Shown: in pieces, positions 1-6,893 of the stretch
How positions within the stretch are numbered: position 1 is the stretch's first letter
Layout: every line of letters starts with the position of its first letter
NCBI GenBank assembly: GCA_903861645.1
Contig: CAIOVE010000067.1
Location: 1-45,009 of the forward strand
Direction: 5' to 3'
Source: an uncultured Hyphomicrobiales bacterium
Lineage (GTDB): Bacteria; Pseudomonadota; Alphaproteobacteria; Rhizobiales; Beijerinckiaceae
DNA: 45,009 bases
Made by a program: the position numbers and the translations under genes
The notes under the pieces: generated by a model
Seen by the model: only the letters and a program-made list of their open reading frames with translations
Database searches by the model: none
Told to the model about the DNA's origin: nothing

Positions 1-335
1 CGATTAAAGTGGTACGTGAGCTGGGTTCAAAACGTCGTGAGACAGTTTGGTCCCTATCTGCCGTGGGCGTAGGAGAATTGAGAGGATTTGTCCCTAGTAC
101 GAGAGGACCGGGATGAACACACCTCTGGTGGACCTGTTGTGGCGCCAGCCGCAGTGCAGGGTAGCTATGTGTGGACGGGATAACCGCTGAAGGCATCTAA
201 GCGGGAAACCCACCTCAAGACGAGTTCTCCCTCGAGAGCCGTGGAAGACGACCACGTTGATAGGCCGGGTGTGGAAGCGCGGTAACGCGTGTAGCTTACC
301 GGTACTAATAGCTCGATTGGCTTGATCGTTCTCAT
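1..335 (+). rRNA. 23S ribosomal RNA, 3' end (5' part outside window)
   Basis: This is the 3' terminal part of domain V and all of domain VI of the large-subunit rRNA. The universally conserved sarcin-ricin loop AGTACGAGAGGACCGG is at about 96-111, and the typical alphaproteobacterial 3' tail (CGGTACTAATAGCTCGATTG) is at about 299-318. The mature 3' end is put near 335 by resemblance to other alphaproteobacterial 23S genes, so it may be off by several bases. The gene is read on the plus strand and the 5S gene follows 80 bases later, as in a normal rrn operon. Confidence 0.97.
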
Positions 336-417
336 TAATCAATGCCCGTCATCGCCGCCCAAAAGCGGCAAGACAGCACCGATAAAAACTCCAGTTTTGC
401 TTCATCCGCTTTTCGCC
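336..417 (+). other. 23S-5S internal transcribed spacer with processing stems
   Basis: The short spacer holds no tRNA. It can fold into a stem formed by AAAAGCGG (361-368) and CCGCTTTT (406-413), with a small inner inverted repeat AAAACT/AGTTTT (385-390/393-398). The outer stem ends four bases before the 5S gene, which fits a ribonuclease processing signal for 5S maturation. The pairing is seen directly; the processing role is inferred. Confidence 0.55.
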
Positions 418-535
418 GGCCTGGTGGCCCTTGCGGAGTGTCCAGACCCGATCCCATCCCGAACTCGGCCGTCAAACGCTCCAGCGCCAATGGTACTATG
501 TCTCAAGACCTGGGAGAGTAGGTCGTCGCCAGGCC
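418..535 (+). rRNA. 5S ribosomal RNA
   Basis: The gene carries the conserved 5S core CCCGATCCCATCCCGAACTC (about 448-467) and the 3' part GGGAGAGTAGGTCGTCGCCA (512-531). The ends GGCCTGG (418-424) and CCAGGCC (529-535) pair to close helix I, which fixes the boundaries to within a base or two. Length is about 118 nt, normal for the family. It is the last gene of the rrn operon and is followed by a strong terminator 35 bases downstream. Confidence 0.95.
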
Positions 536-570
536 TGCAAAAATCGGATAATCCTCAATACGATGAAATC

Positions 571-606
571 AAAAACGGCGGTTCCCTCGCGGGAGTCGCC
601 GTTTTT
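571..606. terminator. Bidirectional rho-independent terminator between 5S rRNA and the DUF1217 gene
   Basis: A perfect 10-bp stem AAAAACGGCG/CGCCGTTTTT (571-580/597-606) with an inner TCCC/GGGA helix ends in a T run on both strands. It can terminate the rRNA operon rightward and the DUF1217 gene (stop at 628) leftward. Confidence 0.85.
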
Positions 607-627
607 GTTTTGGCGCTTGTCCGATTG

Positions 628-1488
628 TCAGCCGCCGAGATGAAACCCCTGCAGGCTGGTCAGCAGGCTCTCGCTGAATGAGCCGGAGGCGGCACCCGAG
701 GCGAGATTGGCGGCGTTCGCACTGACGATGCCGGACAAGACCGTCGTCGCCGCGTCTGGCGTTGCACCGCCGCCATTCGACGTGGAGAGCGATGTCGACG
801 CTCCGGACGACGGGCCATAAACAAGATCGTACATGGCCGTGAAACGTTCGGTCAGTTGAGTCACCTTCGCGGGATCCGCGAGATCCGTCATGGGCACGAG
901 CTTGGCGATCGTCGCGGCCTGCGCGTCTATGTCGGAAGCGCTCGACGCGGGCGAGAGTCCGAAGATCGTTTGCACGACCTGCAACAGGTTCTTGTCGCCG
1001 AGAAGTCCGTAGGAATTGGTGATTGTTGGCGCGACGCGCTGAAAGTACAGCGCGAGCTGCACGCCGACATTCTGCTGTCCCTCATCCGTTTCGAGCTGTT
1101 GCTCCACATAGTCGGCCGAGGTTGTCGCCACGGCGCTGGGAGTTGAAAGGGAAGCCGCGCCCTTGCCGCCGAAATCGAAGGCCGCGGCGAACGCTTTCCA
1201 GCGTGGATCGCCCAGGGTGTTGGCCAGGCTCTTGGGATCGGTGACGCCACCCGCGAGAACCTGCTTGATCAGCGCGGTTGAATTGATCTGATCGCTCAAC
1301 CCTTGCGAGGCGAGCGCATAGGACAGCAGTCGGTAATTACCAACGAGATCATCGATTGATTTAACGGATCCGATATTCGCCGCGTAATAGGTGGCGGCGC
1401 TTTTTACCGCGGGCTCGGCCGAGGTCATGGCCTGCATGCGGGGCAGGTTCTGGGTCACCTGCAGAAAGCTTGATGTCGTGGTGGTCAT
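628..1488 (-). CDS. DUF1217 family protein
   Basis: A 286-residue protein whose N-terminal 110 residues match the DUF1217 pattern: a helix with the AEPAVKSAATYY segment, then IGSVKSIDDLVGNYRLLSYA, then a region with DPRWKAFAAAFDFGGKG. The rest repeats related helical elements (SADYVEQQLETDEGQQNVGVQ and YFQRVAPTITN-like stretches) and ends in a Ser/Ala/Gly-rich tail. DUF1217 genes are commonly found inside flagellar clusters of rhizobia, but no flagellar gene is visible here, so the role is open. The ATG at 1488 is preferred over the ATG at 1533 because AAGGAG lies 11 bases before it and the alignment to the family begins there. No signal peptide is seen. It ends at the shared terminator at 571-606. 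Confidence 0.8.
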   Translation of the reverse strand: MTTTTSSFLQVTQNLPRMQAMTSAEPAVKSAATYYAANIGSVKSIDDLVGNYRLLSYALASQGLSDQINSTALIKQVLAGGVTDPKSLANTLGDPRWKAFAAAFDFGGKGAASLSTPSAVATTSADYVEQQLETDEGQQNVGVQLALYFQRVAPTITNSYGLLGDKNLLQVVQTIFGLSPASSASDIDAQAATIAKLVPMTDLADPAKVTQLTERFTAMYDLVYGPSSGASTSLSTSNGGGATPDAATTVLSGIVSANAANLASGAASGSFSESLLTSLQGFHLGG

Positions 1489-1577
1489 GGCAGGTCTGTC
1501 TCCTTGCGCGCGAACCAATGCCTGAGCGCGCATTGCAACGATCCAGACTTGCGTGGAGCCATCGCGGCCGAGATTGC

Positions 1578-1823
1578 CTAATAGGCGCGAAGGATCCTTT
1601 GCCAGAACGTGCCGCCCGCGTATTTACGGCCGACGACGAAATAGACAACGATCAGCGCGAACAGGAGCAGCGCCGGACCACCCTCGAGATTGAAACCTCC
1701 ATCGGTGGATTCGCCGGTCATCTTGCCGATAATGTATCCACCGACGATGAAAATCGTGAAAAAATCCAGAATAGCGGCAAATACCTTGCGTGGCGCCGAG
1801 GCGGGCCTTGCTGGATCGGACAT
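1578..1823 (-). CDS. Small RDD-like two-helix membrane protein
   Basis: An 81-residue protein with two predicted membrane segments, roughly residues 15-33 (VFAAILDFFTIFIVGGYII) and 48-66 (GGPALLLFALIVVYFVVG), joined by a short loop containing TGESTDGGFNLEGGP, and a basic C-terminal tail GTFWQRILRAY. This resembles short proteins of Hyphomicrobiales annotated as RDD-family or hypothetical; the function is unknown. A longer reading upstream to 2102 exists but is arginine-rich shadow sequence antisense to other features. The ATG at 1823 follows an AAGGGA ribosome-binding site and starts the recognisable protein. It lies on the same strand as its neighbours but is separated from the exported-protein gene by a terminator. 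Confidence 0.7.
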   Translation of the reverse strand: MSDPARPASAPRKVFAAILDFFTIFIVGGYIIGKMTGESTDGGFNLEGGPALLLFALIVVYFVVGRKYAGGTFWQRILRAY

Positions 1824-1883
1824 CGTGTCATTTCCCTTGGGTTGATGTTGAACGCGTGTCGCCGACGCGTGGCCGGCGCGATG

Positions 1884-1912
1884 AAAAACCCCGCTCCGGC
1901 GACGGAGCGGGG
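1884..1912 (-). terminator. Rho-independent terminator of the exported-protein gene
   Basis: A 10-bp perfect stem CCCCGCTCCG/CGGAGCGGGG (1889-1898/1903-1912) with a four-base loop is followed on the minus strand by five Ts (1888-1884). It lies 60 bases past the stop codon of the 1973-2362 gene. On the plus strand a T run also follows (1916-1920), but no plus-strand gene ends here. Confidence 0.8.
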
Positions 1913-1972
1913 CGATTTTTCTTCCCGAATGGCTTTGCCGATATCCCAGAGGGGACGTCACAAGAAGCAAAA

Positions 1973-2362
1973 TCAGTCGAAGGTGATTTCGTTGTCGTGC
2001 AGATAGACGTTGGTCGCCTTGCAGATGTCGATCCCGATGGGGTCGTCCTTGACCTCGCCGCCGCCCTTGCCGAGCCAGCCAACGCGCAGCGTCTGCCGGC
2101 ACTTGCCGCCTGGCTTCGAGAACTCCATTTTCGACGAGTCGCCCGGCTTGAGCCTGCTGCTCATCCAGTTCGTGCTCCAGCCGCTGCCGTCATTGGTGTA
2201 AAAACCGACGACGGTATTGCTGTCCGTTTCATTGTGGACCGTGAATACGCCATTCTTGCCCGTGCCATCGGCGGCAAGCGCTGAAGTCGCCGACATCACG
2301 CCGGCAATGACCATAATTTGGGTAACGCCCAGCAGCGTCCCTGTCAGCCCCAATTTAATCAT
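1973..2362 (-). CDS. Small exported protein of unknown function
   Basis: A 129-residue protein with a clear N-terminal signal peptide (hydrophobic core to about residue 26, cleavage after SATSALA), giving a mature domain of about 98 residues. The mature part contains HNETDSNTVVGFYTNDG, WSTNWMSSRLKPGD and a C-terminal segment with two cysteines (in GKCRQTL and IDICKATN) that could form a disulfide, ending in NVYLHDNEITFD. I do not recognise a named domain. The ATG at 2362 is chosen; a TTG directly upstream is also possible. An AGGGG stretch lies only three bases before the ATG, an unusually short spacing. The gene has a near-consensus promoter and its own terminator, so it is probably a single-gene unit under specific control. 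Confidence 0.75.
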   Translation of the reverse strand: MIKLGLTGTLLGVTQIMVIAGVMSATSALAADGTGKNGVFTVHNETDSNTVVGFYTNDGSGWSTNWMSSRLKPGDSSKMEFSKPGGKCRQTLRVGWLGKGGGEVKDDPIGIDICKATNVYLHDNEITFD

Positions 2363-2394
2363 CAACCCCTATAGTTATATATCTGACGGTCATG

Positions 2395-2424
2395 ATTGTA
2401 AGAAAAAGGAAAAATGACTGTCAA
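2395..2424 (-). promoter_or_regulatory. Near-consensus sigma-70 type promoter
   Basis: On the minus strand a perfect -35 hexamer TTGACA (2424-2419) is followed after 18 bp by TACAAT (2400-2395), a five-of-six match to the -10 consensus. Transcription would start near 2388, about 26 bases before the ATG at 2362. The spacer is T-rich. A promoter this close to consensus is uncommon in a GC-rich genome and suggests high expression or repression-controlled expression of the exported protein. Confidence 0.65.
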
Positions 2425-2431
2425 TCGCGGC

Positions 2432-2462
2432 GCACAATAATTATTGTGCCTATTTATTGTGC
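2432..2462. promoter_or_regulatory. 18-bp perfect palindrome plus a third half-site, candidate operator
   Basis: GCACAATAATTATTGTGC (2432-2449) is its own reverse complement. The half TTATTGTGC is repeated exactly at 2454-2462, 13 bp further on, two bases short of the dnaE stop codon. The palindrome begins 7 bp upstream of the -35 box of the promoter at 2395-2424 and is centred about 50 bp before the expected transcription start, a position typical of activator sites. No T run follows on either strand, so a terminator is less likely. Confidence 0.5.
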
Positions 2463-2463
2463 A

Positions 2464-5400
2464 CTATACATGCTCGACGGCGACCACGCCGGGGATTGCC
2501 TTGATGGCGCCAGCGATCTGCGGCGTGACATTGAATCGACCGGGCAAACGGATTTCAATTTCGCCGGCTTGCGGCGCCAGCATGAGAACGATCGATACCT
2601 CGCCCTCGCCACGGCCGCCCAATCGCTGCGACAGGGAGGGCAGGGGCTCCTCGTCGCGCAGGAAGATGCGCAGTCCCTTCTGCACGCGGTTGGCGGCCTC
2701 CTCCAGACGCTCGACCATGGTGATGCGCGCGCGCACGTCCTCGCCGTCCACGGTGGCCTGCAAGGTCACGAGAACAGCGGCGCCTTTTTCGAGCAGGTCG
2801 CGGAACTGGTTCAATCCCTCCTGAAACATGATGGCCTCGTATTGGCCGGAGGGGTCCGACAGGGTCACGATGCCCATTTTCGAGCCGGACTTGGTGCGGC
2901 GCTCCATGCGGTCGAGCACGGTCGCGGCGAGCCGCGCCGCGGTGGCGCCTTGCTTGACCGCGCGGGCGAAGTCGGCCCAGCGTTCGACGCGGAGCTTTTT
3001 CAACACGCCGGCGTAATCGTCGAGCGGGTGGCCGGAAAGGAAGAACCCGACCGCCTCGAATTCGCGTCGCAGCCGCTCGGACGGCGGCCAGCCCGCGGCT
3101 TTCGGGGCGGTGAACTTCTCCGAGTCGCCGCCGCCGAAAAGCGCCGCCTGACCGGCGATGCGTTCCTCCTGCACGCGGTTGCCGATCGCCAGCATTTGTT
3201 CGATCGCGGCGAAGGCGCGGGCGCGTTCAGGCTCCAGCTCGTCGAAGCCGCCCGCCGCGGCGAGGCTTTCCAGCACCTTCTTGTTGATCTCGCGCGGGTT
3301 GAGCCGGCGCGCCATGTCGCCGAGGTCGCGGAAGGGCGCGTCGCCGCGCGCCGCGACCAGCGCCGCCGATTGGCCCTCGCCGACGCCCTTGACGGCGGAC
3401 AACGCGTAGCGGATTGCCAGCGCGCCGCCCTCCGTCGCGTGCACGTCGAAATCGACGCCCGAGCGATTGACCGAGGGTGGATCGACCTGAATGCCGAGAC
3501 GCCGCGCCTCGTTGCGGAATTCCGCCAGCTTGTCGGTGTTGCTCTTGTCGAGCGTCATCGAAGCCGCGATGAATTCGACCGGGTGGTTCGCCTTGAACCA
3601 CGCGGTCTGATAGGCGATCAGCGCGTAGCAGGCCGCGTGGCTCTTGTTGAAGCCGTAGTCGGCGAATTTCGCCAGCAGGTCGAAGATTTCGTTGGCCTTG
3701 GGCTTTGGAATGTTCTTCTCGATGGCGCCGCGCACGAAGCGGTCTCGCTGCGCGTCCATCTCCGCCTTGATCTTCTTGCCCATCGCGCGGCGCAGCAGGT
3801 CGGCCTCGCCGAGCGAATAGCCCGACAGAATCTGCGCGATCTGCATCACCTGTTCCTGATAGATGATGACGCCGAAGGTTTCCTTCAGGCAGGGCTCGAT
3901 CATGGGGTGAATGTAGTCGGCTTCCTGCTCGCCGAGCTTGACGGCGCAGTAGGTGGGAATGTTCGCCATCGGGCCGGGACGGTAGAGCGCGACGAGCGCG
4001 ATGATGTCCTCGATGCGGTCGGCGCGCATGTCGACAAGCGCCTTGCGCATGCCCGCGCTTTCGAGCTGGAACACGCCGATCGTTTCGCCGCGGCCAAGCA
4101 TCTCGTAGGTCTTCTTGTCGTCGAGCGGGATGGTCGCGAGATCGACCTCGACGCCGCGACGCTTCAACAGCGCGATCGTCTTGGCGAGCGTCGTTAGCGT
4201 CTTGAGACCGAGAAAGTCGAATTTGACGAGGCCAGCGGGCTCCACCCATTTCATGTTGAACTGAGTGGCGGGCATGTCCGATTTGGGATCGCGATAGAGC
4301 GGCACGAGTTCGTGCAGCGGCCGGTCGCCGATGACGATGCCGGCGGCGTGTGTCGAGGCGTTGGAATAGAGGCCTTCGAGCTTGCCGGCGATTTCGAGCA
4401 TGCGCCCCACGCGTTCGTCGGATTCCGCCGCCTCGCGCAGGCGCGGTTCCAGATCGAACGCCTGTTGCAGCGTGACGGGGTTGGCGGGGTTTTGCGGCAC
4501 GAGCTTGGCGAGCTTGTCGACCTGGCCGAGCGGCATTTCCAGCACGCGCCCGACGTTGCGCATGACGCCGCGCGCGAGGAACGAACCGAAGGTGATGATC
4601 TGCGCGACGCGATCCGCGCCGTAACGATCGCGGACGTAGCGAATGACCTCGTCGCGCCGCTCCTGACAGAAGTCGATGTCGAAGTCGGGCATCGACACGC
4701 GCTCGGGGTTGAGAAAGCGCTCGAACAGCAGGCCAAAACGCATGGGGTCGAGATCGGTGATGGTCAGCGACCACGCGACCAGCGAGCCCGCGCCCGAGCC
4801 GCGGCCCGGACCGACGGGAATATCCCGCGCCTTGGCCCATTTGATGAAGTCCGAGACGATCAGGAAGTAGCCCGGGAATTTCATGCGCGTGATGACGTCG
4901 AGCTCGAAGTCGAGCCGCTCGACGTAATCGCTGTCGCCAAAGCCCGGAGCCGGGCCGTGGGCGGCGAGGCGGGCGGCGAGGCCCTCATGGGCCTGCCGGC
5001 GCAGTTCGGCAGCCTCGGCGGTCTCCGCGTCCGTCGCGTCGCCATCGCCCGTGGTGAAGCGGGGCAAAATGGGTTTGCGCGTCAGCGGCCGGTAGGAGCA
5101 ACGCATCGCGATCTCGACGGAACTGGCGAGGGCTTCCGGCAGATCGGCGAAAAGCGCCATCATCTCGGCGCGCGTCTTGAAGCGGTGTTCCGCCGTCACC
5201 TGTCGGCGGCCATCCTGCGACACAAGCGCGCCGTCGGCGATGCAAAGCAGGGCGTCATGGGCCTCGTAGTCCGACCGCGCGGCGAAGAAGGGTTCGTTGG
5301 CGGCGACAAGCGGCAAGTCATGCGCGTAAGCCAGTTCGATCAGGCGCGGTTCGACGCGCGCCTCCAGTTCGGTTCCGTGGCGCTGCAATTCGACATAGAG

Positions 5401-5964
5401 CGCCCCGGGAAACAGCGCCTTCAGCCTTTCAAGCCGGCGCGCCGCGACGTCGGACCGTTCGGCGGCCAGCGCCCGATCGATGGGGCCGCCGGGGCCGCCG
5501 GTGAGCGCGATAACATCGGTCGTGTCCTCGCACAGGCAGGCCCAGGTGACATGCGGCGTATCGCCGGGTCCGGGATCGAGCCAGGTGCGCGTGGCGATGC
5601 GCATGAGGTTCATGTAGCCGCGCTCGGTGCTGGCGATGAGCACGAGCGCCGCGCGGCCAGCGCCGTTAATTTCCGCGCGGCCGGAAAAATCCGAACTGTC
5701 CCCGAAATCCACCGTGATCTGCGCGCCGATGATGGGCTGAACGCCCTCCTTGGCGAGCTTTTCGGAAAACTCCAGCGCGCCGAAGAGGTTGTTGGCGTCG
5801 GTGATCGCCAGCGCGGGCTGGTCGTCGGCCTTGGCGAACTTGGCGAGGGTGGCGATGGAGAGCGCGCCCTCGCGCAACGAAAAGGACGTGTGCACGTGCA
5901 GATGCACGAAGCCGACCGCCTTCTGGATGGCCTCGATGGTTTCGCGCGCTACGACGTCCGACAT
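2464..5964 (-). CDS. dnaE: DNA polymerase III alpha subunit (replicative)
   Basis: A 1166-residue catalytic subunit of the replicative polymerase, of normal family length. An N-terminal PHP domain starts at about residue 19 (HLHVHTSFSLREG). The palm domain carries GPGRGSGAGSLV (385-396) and the catalytic aspartates in MPDFDIDF (D429 and D431). The fingers/thumb region has SHAACYALIAYQTAWFK, followed by a helix-hairpin-helix segment and an OB-fold region near residues 930-1040 with MGIVTLSDPSGQYEAIMF. The ATG at 5964 is chosen because the PHP domain begins right after it; an upstream ATG at 6012 adds 16 residues without homology. It is the standard DnaE1; the second polymerase at 40612-43947 is the error-prone DnaE2. 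Confidence 0.97.
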   Translation of the reverse strand: MSDVVARETIEAIQKAVGFVHLHVHTSFSLREGALSIATLAKFAKADDQPALAITDANNLFGALEFSEKLAKEGVQPIIGAQITVDFGDSSDFSGRAEINGAGRAALVLIASTERGYMNLMRIATRTWLDPGPGDTPHVTWACLCEDTTDVIALTGGPGGPIDRALAAERSDVAARRLERLKALFPGALYVELQRHGTELEARVEPRLIELAYAHDLPLVAANEPFFAARSDYEAHDALLCIADGALVSQDGRRQVTAEHRFKTRAEMMALFADLPEALASSVEIAMRCSYRPLTRKPILPRFTTGDGDATDAETAEAAELRRQAHEGLAARLAAHGPAPGFGDSDYVERLDFELDVITRMKFPGYFLIVSDFIKWAKARDIPVGPGRGSGAGSLVAWSLTITDLDPMRFGLLFERFLNPERVSMPDFDIDFCQERRDEVIRYVRDRYGADRVAQIITFGSFLARGVMRNVGRVLEMPLGQVDKLAKLVPQNPANPVTLQQAFDLEPRLREAAESDERVGRMLEIAGKLEGLYSNASTHAAGIVIGDRPLHELVPLYRDPKSDMPATQFNMKWVEPAGLVKFDFLGLKTLTTLAKTIALLKRRGVEVDLATIPLDDKKTYEMLGRGETIGVFQLESAGMRKALVDMRADRIEDIIALVALYRPGPMANIPTYCAVKLGEQEADYIHPMIEPCLKETFGVIIYQEQVMQIAQILSGYSLGEADLLRRAMGKKIKAEMDAQRDRFVRGAIEKNIPKPKANEIFDLLAKFADYGFNKSHAACYALIAYQTAWFKANHPVEFIAASMTLDKSNTDKLAEFRNEARRLGIQVDPPSVNRSGVDFDVHATEGGALAIRYALSAVKGVGEGQSAALVAARGDAPFRDLGDMARRLNPREINKKVLESLAAAGGFDELEPERARAFAAIEQMLAIGNRVQEERIAGQAALFGGGDSEKFTAPKAAGWPPSERLRREFEAVGFFLSGHPLDDYAGVLKKLRVERWADFARAVKQGATAARLAATVLDRMERRTKSGSKMGIVTLSDPSGQYEAIMFQEGLNQFRDLLEKGAAVLVTLQATVDGEDVRARITMVERLEEAANRVQKGLRIFLRDEEPLPSLSQRLGGRGEGEVSIVLMLAPQAGEIEIRLPGRFNVTPQIAGAIKAIPGVVAVEHV

Positions 5965-6063
5965 GATTCGCCCCGGTGATAGTGGGCATAATGCTGCGCC
6001 AGCGCGGCGCATGAAAGGCAGGCTGTGGACGGTTGATCCACATAGTGGCGCGTCGGCCCGCGT

Positions 6064-6480
6064 TCAATGCCAGGGATCGAGAAGGGCGACTCCTGTCGAC
6101 GCGAAATCGCCGGTGTTGCGCGTCGCGACTGTCATGCCGTGCGTCAGCGCCGTCGCGGCGATCAGGGCGTCGCGTTCGCCGCGGGGATCGGGGATGTGAA
6201 GGCGGGCGCACCGTCGCGCAACGGCGGCGTCCACCGGCAGTATGCGCCCGTCGAAAGCCGGCATGACCTGTCCATCCAGCCATGCCCGCAGCAACGCGCC
6301 CTGATCGGCGTCGCGACGTTCCATGCGCAACACGCCAAGCTCCAGTTCCAGCACGGTGATGGCGGAGATATGCAGGGACGCCGTGTCGACGCTCTCGGCC
6401 CACGCGACGACGCGCGCGTCGGCCTTGCCCGACCCAACTTTCCGAAGTTCGGAAATGACATTCGTATCCAGAAGAAACAT
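6064..6480 (-). CDS. vapC: PIN-domain toxin, VapC type
   Basis: A 138-residue PIN-domain ribonuclease. The acidic metal-binding residues expected of the family are present: D5 in MFLLDTNVISEL, E45 in ITVLELELGV, D104 in GERDALIAATAL and D125 in ATRNTGDF. VapC toxins cut RNA, often tRNA, when not held by their antitoxin. Its start codon overlaps the antitoxin stop codon as TGATG, so the two are translationally coupled. It lies 99 bases upstream of dnaE on the same strand. The family assignment is firm; the RNA target cannot be told from sequence. Confidence 0.93.
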   Translation of the reverse strand: MFLLDTNVISELRKVGSGKADARVVAWAESVDTASLHISAITVLELELGVLRMERRDADQGALLRAWLDGQVMPAFDGRILPVDAAVARRCARLHIPDPRGERDALIAATALTHGMTVATRNTGDFASTGVALLDPWH

Positions 6481-6734
6481 CAGGCGATATCGGCCGCGCG
6501 GCTATTTATAACGGCCTTGGGCGGGTCAAAATCCACGCTTGCCGTGTCGGGCATGGCGAGCAGTTCCGTGATCCGCGAACCGTGGCCGACGAGGCGTTGG
6601 TAATCCTCGATGCTCAACAGCACATGGGCGGGCTTGCCCCGGTCCGTGATGAAGACGGGCCCCTTGTTGGCGGCCTTCTTGGCGCCGCTGGCGTCCTGAT
6701 TGAACGCGCGGCTCGACAGGGTCGTGATGGCCAT
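6480..6734 (-). CDS. Phd/YefM-family antitoxin
   Basis: An 84-residue protein with the Phd/YefM pattern: MAITTLSSRAFNQDASGAKK, then the diagnostic GPVFITDRGKPAHVLLSIEDY segment (about residues 25-45), and a variable acidic/hydrophobic C-terminal tail that would bind the toxin. It precedes the toxin gene and overlaps it by one base. Antitoxins of this family bind DNA upstream of their own operon; a fitting inverted repeat is present at 6762-6781. The ATG at 6734 follows a CGGAGC ribosome-binding site. Confidence 0.92.
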   Translation of the reverse strand: MAITTLSSRAFNQDASGAKKAANKGPVFITDRGKPAHVLLSIEDYQRLVGHGSRITELLAMPDTASVDFDPPKAVINSRAADIA

Positions 6735-6761
6735 CGCGAAGCTCCGGTGTGGCGCGCGAGA

Positions 6762-6798
6762 ATGTAGATATATTACTACATGCCGGCGAGGTCATCAA
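6762..6798 (-). promoter_or_regulatory. Toxin-antitoxin promoter with overlapping operator
   Basis: On the minus strand TTGATG (6798-6793) and TAATAT (6775-6770) are separated by 17 bp and form a plausible promoter, 35-64 bases before the antitoxin start. The -10 box sits inside an inverted repeat ATGTAG/CTACAT (6762-6767/6776-6781). A repressor at this dyad would block RNA polymerase, as in autoregulated toxin-antitoxin operons. The motif is seen; the binding is inferred. Confidence 0.5.
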
Positions 6799-6893
6799 CA
6801 GGATCGGTTGGCGCGCGCCGGCGGCAGCCTTCGCGGAGGTTCAGGCGAAGCTGAAGGCGCTGCTGGGGGTGTAGGCATGAGGCGACTAGCCCC

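Noticed and set aside
336-417. A tRNA in the 23S-5S spacer
   Set aside because: The spacer is only about 80 bases long, and no TTC-loop or anticodon arm pattern is present.
1470-2284. Overlapping plus-strand frames opposite the small membrane and exported protein genes
   Set aside because: No ribosome-binding site or recognisable product. The minus strand shows a signal peptide, promoter, start sites and terminator in the right order.
2392-4197. Long plus-strand open frame of about 600 codons antisense to dnaE
   Set aside because: It is the mirror of a GC-rich coding gene; the dnaE frame has all the family motifs, and the antisense translation is Arg/Ala/His-rich without any domain.
5965-5969. 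GATTC methylation motif at the dnaE start as a cell-cycle signal
   Set aside because: GANTC is expected every few hundred bases by chance, so a single site without other evidence is not meaningful.
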